Positions 6,968-15,918 of a DNA stretch of 22,671 bases are shown in pieces (within the stretch, counting starts at the first letter, position 1; each line of letters begins with the position of its first letter). The translations under genes and the position numbers were made by a program. This DNA is from JANMZR01 sp031383555 (GTDB lineage Bacteria > Bacteroidota > Bacteroidia > Cytophagales > Spirosomataceae). Below the pieces are notes generated by a model. The model saw only the letters and a program-made list of their open reading frames with translations, had not been told where the DNA came from and ran no database searches. The stretch lies in NCBI GenBank assembly GCA_031383555.1, contig JANMZR010000204.1:1-22671 (forward strand), in the 5' to 3' direction.

Positions 6968-8094
6968 TAGGAATATTTTATTTTCACCGATTTACCAGTT
7001 TTTACAGCTTTTACTATTGCTTCCATAATTATTTGGTCTTTGAGGCCCTCTTCTCCTGAAATTTTGAAAGGTTTGTTGTTGAGAATTGAATCGGCAATTC
7101 CATCGAGCATTAGTGTTTGATGGTGCGTATGCGGGAAATCCATCGGTCCTTTGCTGGTATTGCCTTTTATTGGACCATAGTCGTAAGCGGGCTGCATTTC
7201 TAGATTTCCATTTTCATAATGAACAGCCAATTTATGGGCATTAAAGGCATAACTACTCATACCATGGGCTATGGCACCACTTGGAAAAGTCAGCTGCCAT
7301 TGGTAAGTTTCTTCAATATCACGATATATTTCTGGCTCAGTTTTAAAAGCTTGCGCAGTTACCGAAATCGGTTCCTCACCTGTTGCATATCGGCTGGCGT
7401 TTATACAATAGATGCCTACATCCATAAAAGCGCCGCCACCCGAAAGGGGATAATTCATGCGCCAAGCCTTTAAATCACGATTTTTCCAGGCAAATTTCCC
7501 GTCAACAAACTTCACCTTTCCAAAATCTTTATCTTTGGCTAATCGCATAACCTCATTAGTAAAAGGCTCATAATGAAGCCTATAACCAATTGATAGCGAT
7601 ACATTATTGGCTTTGCAAACTGCTATCATTTCTTTGGCCTCTTTCACATTCATCGACATCGGTTTTTCACACATCACGTGCTTGCCAGCTTTCGCAGCTC
7701 TAATTGTAAAGGGTGCATGCATCGAATTAGGCAACACAATATACACCGCATCAACATCAGGATTATCCTTTATGCTATCAAAATTTTCATAATTATAACA
7801 ATTTTTTTCAAGTAAATTATGTTTTGCCATCCAAGCTTCTTTTTTAGCTGGTGTACCCGTAACAATACCAACAAGCTCACACATTTGAGACTGTTTTAGG
7901 CCTGGCAATAGTTGATTAGTAGCATAACTTCCTAATCCACAGAGTACTACACGTAACTTTTTGCCTTCATATTTCTCTCCTAGCGTCTCTTGGACGTTAT
8001 TTTCAATATTTGCAACTGTTTTCAAGTTTGAAAAAGGTACTAACGCTGAGGCTATAGAAATTTTTTGTAAGAAATTTCTTCTTGTATTTTTCAT
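6967..8094 (-). CDS. Tat-exported Gfo/Idh/MocA oxidoreductase, GFOR-like
   Basis: This 375-residue NAD(P)-dependent oxidoreductase has a twin-arginine signal at its N terminus (TRRNFLQKISIASALVPF). A Rossmann domain follows with CGLGSYA near residue 52 and the family's EKP motif (MCEKPMSMN, K144). The C-terminal sheet domain carries LSGGGAFMDVGIYCINASRY (near residue 217), a stretch typical of glucose-fructose oxidoreductases. Tat export with bound cofactor is known for that group and fits here. The sugar substrate is unknown. The downstream DinB-like gene overlaps its stop codon. The 132-nt upstream spacer probably holds its promoter, though no clear TAnnTTTG box was found. Confidence 0.85.
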   Translation of the reverse strand: MKNTRRNFLQKISIASALVPFSNLKTVANIENNVQETLGEKYEGKKLRVVLCGLGSYATNQLLPGLKQSQMCELVGIVTGTPAKKEAWMAKHNLLEKNCYNYENFDSIKDNPDVDAVYIVLPNSMHAPFTIRAAKAGKHVMCEKPMSMNVKEAKEMIAVCKANNVSLSIGYRLHYEPFTNEVMRLAKDKDFGKVKFVDGKFAWKNRDLKAWRMNYPLSGGGAFMDVGIYCINASRYATGEEPISVTAQAFKTEPEIYRDIEETYQWQLTFPSGAIAHGMSSYAFNAHKLAVHYENGNLEMQPAYDYGPIKGNTSKGPMDFPHTHHQTLMLDGIADSILNNKPFKISGEEGLKDQIIMEAIVKAVKTGKSVKIKYS

Positions 8095-8226
8095 GATAAG
8101 TTTTATGATATGTTTTTTAGTTTTTAAATAGTAAATCTTGAAGTTCCCTAAATACTTGTTTTTTTTTAATTTTTCAACTCAAATCTTAATTTTAACTTCT
8201 TATTTCTCCCTTCTAATTTCTCAAAT

Positions 8227-8685
8227 TCATTTATTTTTAAGATATAATTTTTCATAAATTGTAATCCAATCATTTACAGTGAATTTTTGGCATAATTCTC
8301 CAATTAATTCATAGGGAATTTTATCAAATTTACTAAAGCGAAGGCATGATTTCCCCATGTCTAACTTACAGCCTGTTTTTGCATATTCGTTTTTAAACCA
8401 AGCCATTACAGCTTCGCTACTATAAATTCCCATGTGGTAAAGAGCAATGAAGTTTTTCTGAGAAGCCAATGCCAAAAAAGGTAAAGGAAGCTTAGGATTA
8501 CAATGGTAGCCATTGGGATAATTCGTTTTGGGTACTATGTACCCTAGCATGCCATAGCTCATTTCCTCTTTAAAACCGGCAGGCAAGTTTTCCAAAATAA
8601 TACTTCGAATTTTATTAATGACTTGCTTTCGCTCATCTGAAAGTTCGTTTAAATATTGTTCGGGAGTTGAAGCTGCTGACTGCAT
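8227..8685 (-). CDS. DUF1801 domain protein
   Basis: This 152-residue cytoplasmic protein of the DUF1801 (YdhG-like) family has no proven function. Family features are the N-terminal helix STPEQYLNELSDERK, the EEMSYGMLGY strand near residue 40, FIALYHMGIYS near 79, and the late motif GKSCLRFSKFDKIP. It fills the usual family length. It lies between the TetR gene and the oxidoreductase on the same strand, separated from each by about 100-130 nt, so operon membership is uncertain. No export signal or membrane segment is visible. Confidence 0.8.
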   Translation of the reverse strand: MQSAASTPEQYLNELSDERKQVINKIRSIILENLPAGFKEEMSYGMLGYIVPKTNYPNGYHCNPKLPLPFLALASQKNFIALYHMGIYSSEAVMAWFKNEYAKTGCKLDMGKSCLRFSKFDKIPYELIGELCQKFTVNDWITIYEKLYLKNK

Positions 8686-8784
8686 GTAATTACTATTTTT
8701 TAAATTTCAAATAATCATTTCCACTTTTTTTGTCACTTAGCCACTTTCAAATTTTGCCATTTTCACACTTTGCCTCTCCGTGAC

Positions 8785-9339
8785 TTAAAACCTACTCATT
8801 ACCCTATTATATACATCCCTCAAATATTTATCGCCACCATAAATTTTAGTAAGCATAACAGCCCCTTCAAATTCCATAACTGTTTGTTCTGCAAGCTTTT
8901 GTGAAGTTTCATCAGAGAATTTTGTTGCATAAATTGTTTTCATACTGAGCATCCAGCCATCAAATATTTTCACCAAAACCACTCTGAATTGGGGTATGGA
9001 AAGCCCAGTTTCTAACGCCATATTTCCAGCGATACAGCCACCTTCTTTCATGAGCATTGATTTGGAAAATTGCTTTAATAGCATCTCCATTCTATCACGA
9101 GGACTCAATTCTAATTTGTTTGCCAATGGAAAAATTTTCGATTCTAAATAGGATAATATATTGGCGAGCACCTCAGTCATTAGTACTTCCTTGCTATCAA
9201 AATAATGGTAAAAACTTCCTTTTTGAAGTTGGCATGCAGTGGCAAGGTCGCTCATTGCCGTGTGGTGATAGCCGTTTTTTCGGAATACATCTAATGAAAT
9301 ATCTAGTATTTCGGCTTTTGTGATTTTTTTAAGAGGCAT
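8785..9339 (-). CDS. TetR/AcrR family transcriptional regulator
   Basis: This 184-residue TetR-family repressor has an N-terminal helix-turn-helix domain at about residues 6-54. It shows the conserved pattern AILDISLDVFRKNGYHHTAM followed by the recognition region LQKGSFYHYFDSKEVL. The C-terminal ligand domain carries GGCIAGNMALE, a variant of the GCxxGNxALE motif of AcuR/YxaF-like regulators. The ligand is unknown. A perfect 7-4-7 palindrome lies 5 nt upstream of the start codon and just after a TAnnTTTG box, the expected layout for autorepression. A near-copy precedes the alpha/beta hydrolase operon about 2.9 kb away. Confidence 0.9.
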   Translation of the reverse strand: MPLKKITKAEILDISLDVFRKNGYHHTAMSDLATACQLQKGSFYHYFDSKEVLMTEVLANILSYLESKIFPLANKLELSPRDRMEMLLKQFSKSMLMKEGGCIAGNMALETGLSIPQFRVVLVKIFDGWMLSMKTIYATKFSDETSQKLAEQTVMEFEGAVMLTKIYGGDKYLRDVYNRVMSRF

Positions 9340-9344
9340 ATTTT

Positions 9345-9362
9345 ATAAAACGATAGTTTTAT
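9345..9362. promoter_or_regulatory. Candidate TetR operator (autoregulation)
   Basis: ATAAAAC-GATA-GTTTTAT is a perfect palindrome with 7-bp arms and a 4-bp centre. It lies between the tetR -7 box and start codon, covering the expected transcription start. Confidence 0.6.
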
Positions 9363-9363
9363 A

Positions 9364-9371
9364 CAAAAATA
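9364..9371 (-). promoter_or_regulatory. Candidate -7 box of tetR
   Basis: On the minus strand this reads TATTTTTG, an exact match to TAnnTTTG. The candidate operator follows immediately. A -33 element is not obvious. Confidence 0.5.
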
Positions 9372-9514
9372 CTGAATTTTGTAAGTTTTTAATATTTAAT
9401 ATAAAAAAATTGTTCGATTGAAAATATTATTATTTAGCATTTTAGTAGTAAATTGTATACATAATTAATATTTATCCCTATTCTAGTTTTTTGTAAAACT
9501 AATTTGTATCGAAA

Positions 9515-9526
9515 TTTGTGCACAAA
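9515..9526. promoter_or_regulatory. Palindrome upstream of the DUF5916 gene
   Basis: TTTGTGCACAAA is a perfect 12-bp palindrome 93 nt before the start codon of the DUF5916 gene. It could be a dimeric-regulator site. Nothing else supports a specific factor. Confidence 0.25.
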
Positions 9527-9619
9527 AGTAGTAAGGTTTTATATTTATTGTGAAAAATCAATATTCATCTATACACTTTACATCCTAATTGCTGTTCATC
9601 AATAAATAATTATTAATTC

Positions 9620-11929
9620 ATGAAGTTTTATAGTTTCTTTTTTATTTTAAATGTTACTTTTTTAACTTCTATTTTTGGACAAAATCAAGATAAATATGTA
9701 AGAGAAAGACCTTCAATTGAGATATTTAAAGCTAAACAACCAATTAAAATTGATGCAATAATTGATGAGAATGATTGGATTGAAGCCAAGTATACCTCTC
9801 TATTCCACCAAGTGCGACCCTTTGACTCTTCTTACGCAAAACTTCAAACGGAGGTAAAAGTCACTTTTGATGATCAAAACTTATATGTATTTGCCAAATG
9901 CTATCAGAGTAAAAACATTATCACAATTTCAACCTTAAAAAGAGATTTTGATGGAAATACTTCAGATATTTTTGCGGTAAACTTAGATACATTTAGGGAT
10001 CGGCTTAATGGTTTCCAATTTGCTGTAACGCCATATAATGTACAGCGGGAAGGTTTAATCACAAACATTGACGCCCCTCAGTCAAATTTCTGGGACAATA
10101 AGTGGTATTCTGCGACCAAAATTTACGATGATTTTTGGATAGTAGAAATAGCAATTCCTTTTAAATCAATAAGATACAAAATTACTAAAGATAATATTTG
10201 GGGACTTAATTTTGCTAGGAATGTTCTAAAAGCAAACGAAATTTCTACTTGGGCACCTGTGCCCAGAAACTTCAGACCATCAAATTTGGCTTATGGTGGA
10301 GATTTGATTTGGAATGTTCCTCCGCCTGATCCTGGTGCAAATATTGCTATAATTCCTTATGTTTCTGGGAGTTCATTAACGGTTTTTCAACGGAATGAAG
10401 GACTTGCTTTTACTAAAAAAACGAATGTTTTTAGTTCTGGTTTTGGTGGTGATATGAAAATTGGGATTGGTTCATCATTAAATTTGGATTTGACCTTTAA
10501 TCCCGATTTTTCTAATGTTGATGTTGACCAGCAACAAACTAATTTAGTGCGATTTGAGCTTTTTTACCCTGAACGAAGGCAGTTTTTCCTTGAAAATAGT
10601 GATTTATTTGGCACTTTTGGCTTTCCAGCAACTCGTCCATTTTTTTCAAGAAGAATTGGTATTGCTTATAATCCTGTAACAAATAATAATGAAGCTGTAA
10701 AAATATTAGCTGGAGCTCGATTAAGTGGTAAAATAAATAACAACCTGCGAATAGGATTGTTGAACGCACAAACTCAAAAAATAAATTTCGGCAATGATAA
10801 TTTACTACCTACAGCCAATTATACTGTAGCTACTATACAACAAAAGGTATTTTCACGCTCTACAATTTCCGCCATTTTTTCTAATAAAATATTAGGATTG
10901 AATACTATATCAGAGGCACAAAAGCCACATTATCAGCAGTTTAATAGGGTAGTGGGGATAGAATATAATTATTTTTCGGTGAATAATAGGGTGGACACCG
11001 AGACTTATATTCACAAATCATTTTCACCAAAAAATAACGACGATGCCACAAGCATGGCAAATTATTTGGGGTACCACCACCCTAATTTTGATTTGAATTT
11101 GGGAATTTCCCGAATTGGGAAAAATTACGATCCAGAGATGGGTTTTGTGCCTAGAAATGGAATTTTATCATTTTTTTGCCCTGTGAAAATTATTTTAAAT
11201 CCGAAGGGTAATATAAGTAAACATATAAACAGTTATGCCTTAGGTTTATACCTAACAGAGATAATTTATGACTTAAAAGGTAAATTATTGGATAGAAATA
11301 TTAACCCTTATTTTAGAGTTGAAAGTCCATCTGGTAGTAATATGTTTATGGGTTATGGTACGGTTTATACTTATTTATTTAACGAATTCGATCCAACAAA
11401 TTCAAGTTTGAACCCCAATCCAGATAAATCTAATAATGGTATTCCATTACCAATTGGCGCTTATAACTTTAGTAGTTTTTACTCCGGTTTTGAGTCAGGT
11501 CAAAGAAATAATATTTCTGGCAAATTGGGTTTTGATACTGGTAATTTTTTTAATGGAAAATCTACCAAATTTTCTGGTGTGATTAATTATAGGCTTCAGA
11601 AAATAGGTGTTTTTTCATTGAATTATGAATATACAAATTTGGTTTTTCCTAAACCTTACAATTCTGCAAAGTATTGGCTGATAGGCCCTAAGGCTGAAAT
11701 TTCTTTTAGCAAATCATTGTTTGTCTCGAATTATTTTCAATATAATACTCAAACAAATAATTTTAATATTAATTCGAGGTTGCAATGGCGCTTTAAACCT
11801 GTTTCTGATATGTTTTTAGTATATTCCGATAATCGCTTTGCTCAAGACATTAAAGAATATGGTGTCAATTCCTTTACCCCAAAAGGCAGAGCACTTATTT
11901 TTAAAATTACGTATTGGTTGAATGTATAG
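9620..11929 (+). CDS. DUF5916 outer-membrane protein with CBM9-like domain
   Basis: This 769-residue exported protein starts with a signal peptide (residues 1-20, ending SIFGQ). A CBM9/DOMON-like beta-sandwich follows at about 35-225, with PIKIDAIIDENDWIEA near its start and the WIVEIAIPFKSIRY strand. The rest is the DUF5916 region, opening with the signature NPDFSNVDVDQQQTNL and FYPERRQFFLEN near residues 293-327. It continues as alternating aromatic beta strands and ends in WLNV, consistent with an outer-membrane beta-barrel. Related proteins are annotated as carbohydrate-binding, but no substrate is established. It is monocistronic: 280 nt of A/T-rich DNA lie upstream and a strong terminator follows. 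Confidence 0.85.
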   Translation: MKFYSFFFILNVTFLTSIFGQNQDKYVRERPSIEIFKAKQPIKIDAIIDENDWIEAKYTSLFHQVRPFDSSYAKLQTEVKVTFDDQNLYVFAKCYQSKNIITISTLKRDFDGNTSDIFAVNLDTFRDRLNGFQFAVTPYNVQREGLITNIDAPQSNFWDNKWYSATKIYDDFWIVEIAIPFKSIRYKITKDNIWGLNFARNVLKANEISTWAPVPRNFRPSNLAYGGDLIWNVPPPDPGANIAIIPYVSGSSLTVFQRNEGLAFTKKTNVFSSGFGGDMKIGIGSSLNLDLTFNPDFSNVDVDQQQTNLVRFELFYPERRQFFLENSDLFGTFGFPATRPFFSRRIGIAYNPVTNNNEAVKILAGARLSGKINNNLRIGLLNAQTQKINFGNDNLLPTANYTVATIQQKVFSRSTISAIFSNKILGLNTISEAQKPHYQQFNRVVGIEYNYFSVNNRVDTETYIHKSFSPKNNDDATSMANYLGYHHPNFDLNLGISRIGKNYDPEMGFVPRNGILSFFCPVKIILNPKGNISKHINSYALGLYLTEIIYDLKGKLLDRNINPYFRVESPSGSNMFMGYGTVYTYLFNEFDPTNSSLNPNPDKSNNGIPLPIGAYNFSSFYSGFESGQRNNISGKLGFDTGNFFNGKSTKFSGVINYRLQKIGVFSLNYEYTNLVFPKPYNSAKYWLIGPKAEISFSKSLFVSNYFQYNTQTNNFNINSRLQWRFKPVSDMFLVYSDNRFAQDIKEYGVNSFTPKGRALIFKITYWLNV

Positions 11930-11949
11930 AAAAGTAGGATGTCAAAAGA

Positions 11950-12037
11950 GTCGTAAGTTGGAAAAAGGCTTAAGTTAAAAAAAGTCATAGGTCACTTCAA
12001 TACCTATGACTTTTTTTGACTTATTTTCGCTTACGAC
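11950..12037. terminator. Bidirectional terminator between DUF5916 gene and clpB
   Basis: The stem core is A7-GTCATAGG (11977-11991) pairing perfectly with CCTATGAC-T7 (12003-12017) around an 11-nt loop, with poly-A/T on both flanks. The duplex extends outward to TAAG/CTTA, and a further pair GTCGTAAG/CTTACGAC (11950-11957/12030-12037) reaches the clpB stop codon. It serves both convergent genes. Confidence 0.85.
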
Positions 12038-14641
12038 TTAATCAACATTCTCAAAGACAATTTCTCCATTTTTGTTCAACTCCATCATAATTATTTCGTC
12101 TTTTTTAATTGAATTGGCCAATATTTCTTTTGACAAAGTATTTAAGATTCGTTTTTGAATAACTCTTTTCAAAGGCCTCGCTCCATATTGTGGATCATAG
12201 CCTTCATTGGCCAATGCAGTAAGTGCATCTTCGCTGGCTTCTATAATTATTCCTTGCTCCAAAAGCCTAGCTTTAACTTGATTAAATTGTATTTCTACTA
12301 TTTTTCGTAAATTTTCTTTGTTCAATGGTTCAAACATTACTATTTCGTCAACACGATTGAGAAACTCAGGACGAACCACTTTTTTAAGAAGGTCTAGCAC
12401 TTCTTCTTTGGTTTTTTCCATCACTATTTGGTCATTCCATCCTTCCATTTCAGCCATTTTTTCTTGAATTATGTGGCTTCCTATATTGGAAGTCATTACA
12501 ATAATTGTATTTTTAAAGTTGGCTACTCTGCCTTTATTATCTGTTAAACGGCCGTCATCAAGTACTTGTAAAAGTATGTTCCATACGTCGGGATGGGCCT
12601 TTTCAATTTCGTCAAACAGTACTACAGAATAAGGTTTTCTTCTGACGGCCTCTGTCAATTGGCCACCTTCATCATAACCTACATAACCAGGAGGAGAGCC
12701 CACAAGCCTACTTACCGCATGTTTTTCCTGATATTCACTCATGTCAATTCTAATCAATGCATTTTCATCGTTAAACAAATATTCGGCTAAGGCTTTAGCA
12801 ATTTCAGTTTTGCCTACCCCTGTAGTACCTAAGAAAATAAACGACCCAATTGGCCGGCGGGGGTCTTGCAAACCTGCACGAGAGCGTCGAACTGCATCTG
12901 ATATTGCAACAATTGCTTCTTCTTGTCCAGCAACTCTTTTACCTAATTCAAGTTCCAAATGTAAAAGTTTTTCCTGCTCACCTCTTAGCATTTTTTGAAC
13001 GGGTATTCCTGTCCACTTTGCCACAACTTCTGCAATATTTTCTGGTGTTACCTCTTCTTGTAACATCTTGTTTTCATTACTATTTTCGGCTTTTTTCTTT
13101 TGATTTTCTTTTAATTTATTCTCAGCCTCTAATAGTTTTCCATATCTTATTTCTGCAACCTTACCATAGTCTCCAGCTCTTTCAGCTATATCAGCTTCAT
13201 GTTTTAGCTTTTCTATTTCCTCTTTTGCTGTCCTTATTTCGTCCAAATCGGCTTTTTCGGCTTTCCATTTACCCATCAACCCATTTTTGGTTTCATTTAA
13301 TTCGGATAAGTCTTTTGCAATTATATTTTCTCTCTCTTTATTGTTTTCTCTTCTTATGGCTTCTCGCTCAATTTCCAGTTGCATTATTTTTCTTTGTATA
13401 TCATCAATTTCCTCGGGTACCGAATCAATTTCTAACCTCATTTTAGCAGCTGCTTCATCCATCAAATCTATGGCCTTGTCAGGTAAGTAACGGTCTGATA
13501 TATAGCGACTTGAAAGCTCTACAGCAGCAATTACGGCATCATCAGTGATTCTCACACCGTGATGTATTTCGTATTTATCTTTTATACCTCTTAGTATTGA
13601 AATGGCATCGGTTGTATTTGGCTCATCGACCAATACTTGTTGAAATCGCCTTTCTAATGCCTTGTCTTTCTCAATATATTTTTGATATTCTTTTAAAGTA
13701 GTTGCCCCTATTGCATGTAGTTCACCTCGAGCCAAAGCTGGTTTTAATAGGTTGGCCGCATCCATTGCCGACTCGCCACCTGAGCCAGCACCAATTAAAG
13801 TATGTATTTCATCAATAAATAGAACTATATCTCCATTTGAGTCAGTTACCTCTTTTATAACTGCTTTTAGTCTTTCTTCAAATTCCCCTTTATATTTTGC
13901 ACCCGCTATCAACTGGCCCATATCAAGCGAAACTATTATTTTTTCTTTCAAATTTTCTGGTACATCTCCTTCTACAATTCGCTGTGCGAGACCTTCCACA
14001 ATTGCAGTTTTTCCAACACCTGGCTCACCAATTAACATTGGGTTATTTTTAGTGCGGCGGGATAGTATTTGTAAAACACGCCTAATTTCTTCATCTCGGC
14101 CAATTACCGGATCTATTTTGCCAGTTTTGGCCAATTCATTTAAGTTACGAGAGTATTTCTCCAGCGACTTATAAGTTGCTTCCGCATTTTGATCTTTCAC
14201 AGTGTTGTTTCCTCTTAATTCTTTTAAAGCTAATTTTAGTTCTTTCTCTGTCGTAACTGTTTTTAACAAGTGACTAATTGGGTCTTTCCCTTGTATTAAT
14301 GAAAGTAAAAGTAGTTCAACTGATACGAATTCATCGTTATATTCTTTTGCCAATTTTTGACTGGCTGCCAACACTAAATTTAATTCATTACTTAGATAGG
14401 GTTGGTTATTACCTCCTGATACTTTTGGGTAATTGTTTACTATGGAATTTATCTTATTTTGAAATTGTAATTTTTCATGGTCCTTTAAAGCCAATAAATA
14501 TTGTGAAGCATTTTCATCTTCCTCAAGAATCGCTTTTAACAAGTGTCCATTTTCAACTGATTGTTGTCCATTTTGAACGGCTATTTCTGCAGCCTTTTGT
14601 ATTATTTCTTGCGCTTTTGTAGTATAATTTTTTAAGTCCAT
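12038..14641 (-). CDS. clpB: ATP-dependent chaperone ClpB
   Basis: This 867-residue Hsp104/ClpB disaggregase rescues aggregated proteins together with the DnaK system in the cytoplasm. In order it shows the N-terminal Clp repeat domain (1-145) and AAA1 with Walker A GEPGVGKT (205-212), pore loop AKYKGEFEER (near 248) and Walker B FIDEIH (275-280). The long ClpB-specific coiled-coil middle domain (about 400-525) follows, then AAA2 with GTTGVGKT (605-612), pore loop GYVGYDEGG (652-660) and Walker B LFDEIE. The C-terminal domain includes YGARPLKRVIQ. The middle domain separates it from ClpA and ClpC; length fits the family. It is transcribed alone, divergent from hemJ. No CIRCE element was seen. 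Confidence 0.97.
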   Translation of the reverse strand: MDLKNYTTKAQEIIQKAAEIAVQNGQQSVENGHLLKAILEEDENASQYLLALKDHEKLQFQNKINSIVNNYPKVSGGNNQPYLSNELNLVLAASQKLAKEYNDEFVSVELLLLSLIQGKDPISHLLKTVTTEKELKLALKELRGNNTVKDQNAEATYKSLEKYSRNLNELAKTGKIDPVIGRDEEIRRVLQILSRRTKNNPMLIGEPGVGKTAIVEGLAQRIVEGDVPENLKEKIIVSLDMGQLIAGAKYKGEFEERLKAVIKEVTDSNGDIVLFIDEIHTLIGAGSGGESAMDAANLLKPALARGELHAIGATTLKEYQKYIEKDKALERRFQQVLVDEPNTTDAISILRGIKDKYEIHHGVRITDDAVIAAVELSSRYISDRYLPDKAIDLMDEAAAKMRLEIDSVPEEIDDIQRKIMQLEIEREAIRRENNKERENIIAKDLSELNETKNGLMGKWKAEKADLDEIRTAKEEIEKLKHEADIAERAGDYGKVAEIRYGKLLEAENKLKENQKKKAENSNENKMLQEEVTPENIAEVVAKWTGIPVQKMLRGEQEKLLHLELELGKRVAGQEEAIVAISDAVRRSRAGLQDPRRPIGSFIFLGTTGVGKTEIAKALAEYLFNDENALIRIDMSEYQEKHAVSRLVGSPPGYVGYDEGGQLTEAVRRKPYSVVLFDEIEKAHPDVWNILLQVLDDGRLTDNKGRVANFKNTIIVMTSNIGSHIIQEKMAEMEGWNDQIVMEKTKEEVLDLLKKVVRPEFLNRVDEIVMFEPLNKENLRKIVEIQFNQVKARLLEQGIIIEASEDALTALANEGYDPQYGARPLKRVIQKRILNTLSKEILANSIKKDEIIMMELNKNGEIVFENVD

Positions 14642-14672
14642 CTTTGTTTTTTATATAATTATCATTGCAAAT

Positions 14673-14686
14673 CCTTTTCCAAAAGG
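14673..14686. promoter_or_regulatory. Short palindrome upstream of clpB
   Basis: CCTTTT-CC-AAAAGG has 6-bp arms around a 2-bp centre, about 32 nt before the clpB start codon. It could be an operator. The support is weak in A/T-rich DNA. Confidence 0.25.
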
Positions 14687-14827
14687 GTATTTTAAGAAAT
14701 TATGGCAGTTTTAATAGATTTTATATGAAATATATCGGACATTTTGGCATTTATATATGATTTTAGTCAGATGTAACTATGATATTTTTCATTTCCTGCA
14801 ATTTATGGTTATTCTGATGGTTTAGAT

Positions 14828-14835
14828 TAATTTTG
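14828..14835 (+). promoter_or_regulatory. Candidate -7 box for hemJ
   Basis: TAATTTTG matches TAnnTTTG and ends only 4 nt before the hemJ ATG, which would give an essentially leaderless transcript. No clear -33 element was seen. Confidence 0.35.
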
Positions 14836-14839
14836 CAAT

Positions 14840-15382
14840 ATGGATTATTTACAGGTAAAAGCTATACATATTATATTTGTAACCAGTTGGTTTGCTGGCT
14901 TATTTTATTTGCCAAGGTTATTGGTTTACCATAGAGAAGCGCATGAAAAACCTGAGCCAGATGCTAGTATTTTAAAAGGAGCCCTGGTCCAATATCAAAA
15001 ATTACTCTATAAAGCAATTATGTTACCTGCGATGGTATTAGCTTTATTATCAGGTAGTTATATGGTGTATCTGAATCTTGAATTGCTTTTTGAGAATTGG
15101 ATGCTATTAAAACTATTTTTTGTGCTTTTTGTGGTTATTTACCACTTTCTATGTAAAAGACTAATGGTAGAATTTGAAATTGACCAATACCGATTTAGCT
15201 CATTTCAGCTTCGGCTTTGGAATGAAGTAGCTACTATACTTTTATTTGCAATAGTTTTTCTAGTTGTGTTAAAAAACACAATTGATTGGCTTTGGGCTTT
15301 GCTATTTTTAATTATTTTTTCTGTGATAATTATGTTAGCCGTGAAATTAGCCAAAAAACGAAGAAATAGACTTCAAAAGTAA
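14840..15382 (+). CDS. hemJ: Protoporphyrinogen IX oxidase HemJ
   Basis: This 180-residue inner-membrane protein of the HemJ (UPF0093) family oxidises protoporphyrinogen IX to protoporphyrin IX in heme synthesis. The N-terminal family signature is clear: HIIFVTSWFAGLFYLPRLL with H10, a heme-ligand position in the family, and K91 in LLKLFF, the conserved lysine. Four hydrophobic segments match the family, plus an extra C-terminal hydrophobic helix (about 148-172) before a basic tail. The start is secure because H10 normally lies just after the N terminus. The gene is divergent from clpB. No other heme gene is in the window. Confidence 0.85.
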   Translation: MDYLQVKAIHIIFVTSWFAGLFYLPRLLVYHREAHEKPEPDASILKGALVQYQKLLYKAIMLPAMVLALLSGSYMVYLNLELLFENWMLLKLFFVLFVVIYHFLCKRLMVEFEIDQYRFSSFQLRLWNEVATILLFAIVFLVVLKNTIDWLWALLFLIIFSVIIMLAVKLAKKRRNRLQK

Positions 15383-15410
15383 TTAAGAGCAAATGTTATA
15401 AAGAGGGGTA

Positions 15411-15731
15411 TTATTTAGGGAAGTCTAGTAATTTTTCCTGCAAATCAATAATTTGCTGCTGTAATTGAATTAGCTTTTCAGTTTTTATATTCACATACCC
15501 GTGGGGTAATTCAGCTGTTGGTATGTCTGGGTCTTCATGCTCACCTACAAGAAAAGAAGGTGATACTGCTAAAATTTGAGCCATACGCCTTAACTGCGAG
15601 TATTTAGCATCGTTTCTGTTAAGGATAGCATGTAATGTGGATTCGGTAATTTTTGATTTGTGAGCAAGTTGTAACAAAGTAATACCCCTTTCTGCTACTA
15701 AAACTCTAATTCGATCTTCAATTCTTTTCAT
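15411..15731 (-). CDS. XRE-family helix-turn-helix protein
   Basis: This 106-residue small DNA-binding protein has an XRE/Cro-type helix-turn-helix at about residues 5-62. The elements are RIRVLVAERGITLLQLAHKS, the recognition helix ESTLHAILN, and LRRMAQILAVSPSFLVG. A short C-terminal helix rich in Leu and Gln (KLIQLQQQIIDLQEKLL) may form a coiled coil for dimerisation. No protease, metabolite-binding or toxin partner is adjacent. It lies tail-to-tail with hemJ, 28 nt apart. Its target is unknown. Confidence 0.8.
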   Translation of the reverse strand: MKRIEDRIRVLVAERGITLLQLAHKSKITESTLHAILNRNDAKYSQLRRMAQILAVSPSFLVGEHEDPDIPTAELPHGYVNIKTEKLIQLQQQIIDLQEKLLDFPK

Positions 15732-15845
15732 TTTAAAAAATTTTTAAATAGGTTAGTTTTTATAATAGTTCTATTGTTGTAATAATATTGGTAAAGCTAA
15801 TAACTTTCAGCTTTAACTTTATGTTTTTATAAATATATTATATAA

Positions 15846-15879
15846 AAAAACCAATTTAAAGGTAATTAAATTGGTTTTT
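15846..15879 (-). terminator. Terminator after the lumazine-like gene
   Basis: AAAAACCAATTTA (15846-15858) pairs perfectly over 13 bp with TAAATTGGTTTTT (15867-15879) around an 8-nt loop. It lies 40 nt past the stop of the minus-strand gene and separates it from the XRE gene. On the minus strand the stem is followed by a short T run. Confidence 0.75.
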
Positions 15880-15918
15880 CAGTACATTATAAAAAATTAA
15901 AATGGAAAAAAATTTTTT

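Noticed and set aside
8695..8784. Pyrimidine-rich spacer with repeated CACTTT/TTTGCC words as a repeat array
   Set aside because: The words are irregular and short; it looks like low-complexity intergenic DNA between the TetR and DUF1801 genes.
11944..11957. AAAAGAGTCGTAAG as a third copy of the 72-bp repeat
   Set aside because: Only about 11 bases (AAAAGAGTCGT) match and neighbouring bases do not; it belongs to the terminator palindrome.
12593..14622. Several open frames antisense to clpB, up to 198 codons
   Set aside because: They lie wholly within the clearly coding clpB gene, lack recognisable domains and have skewed composition typical of antisense shadows.
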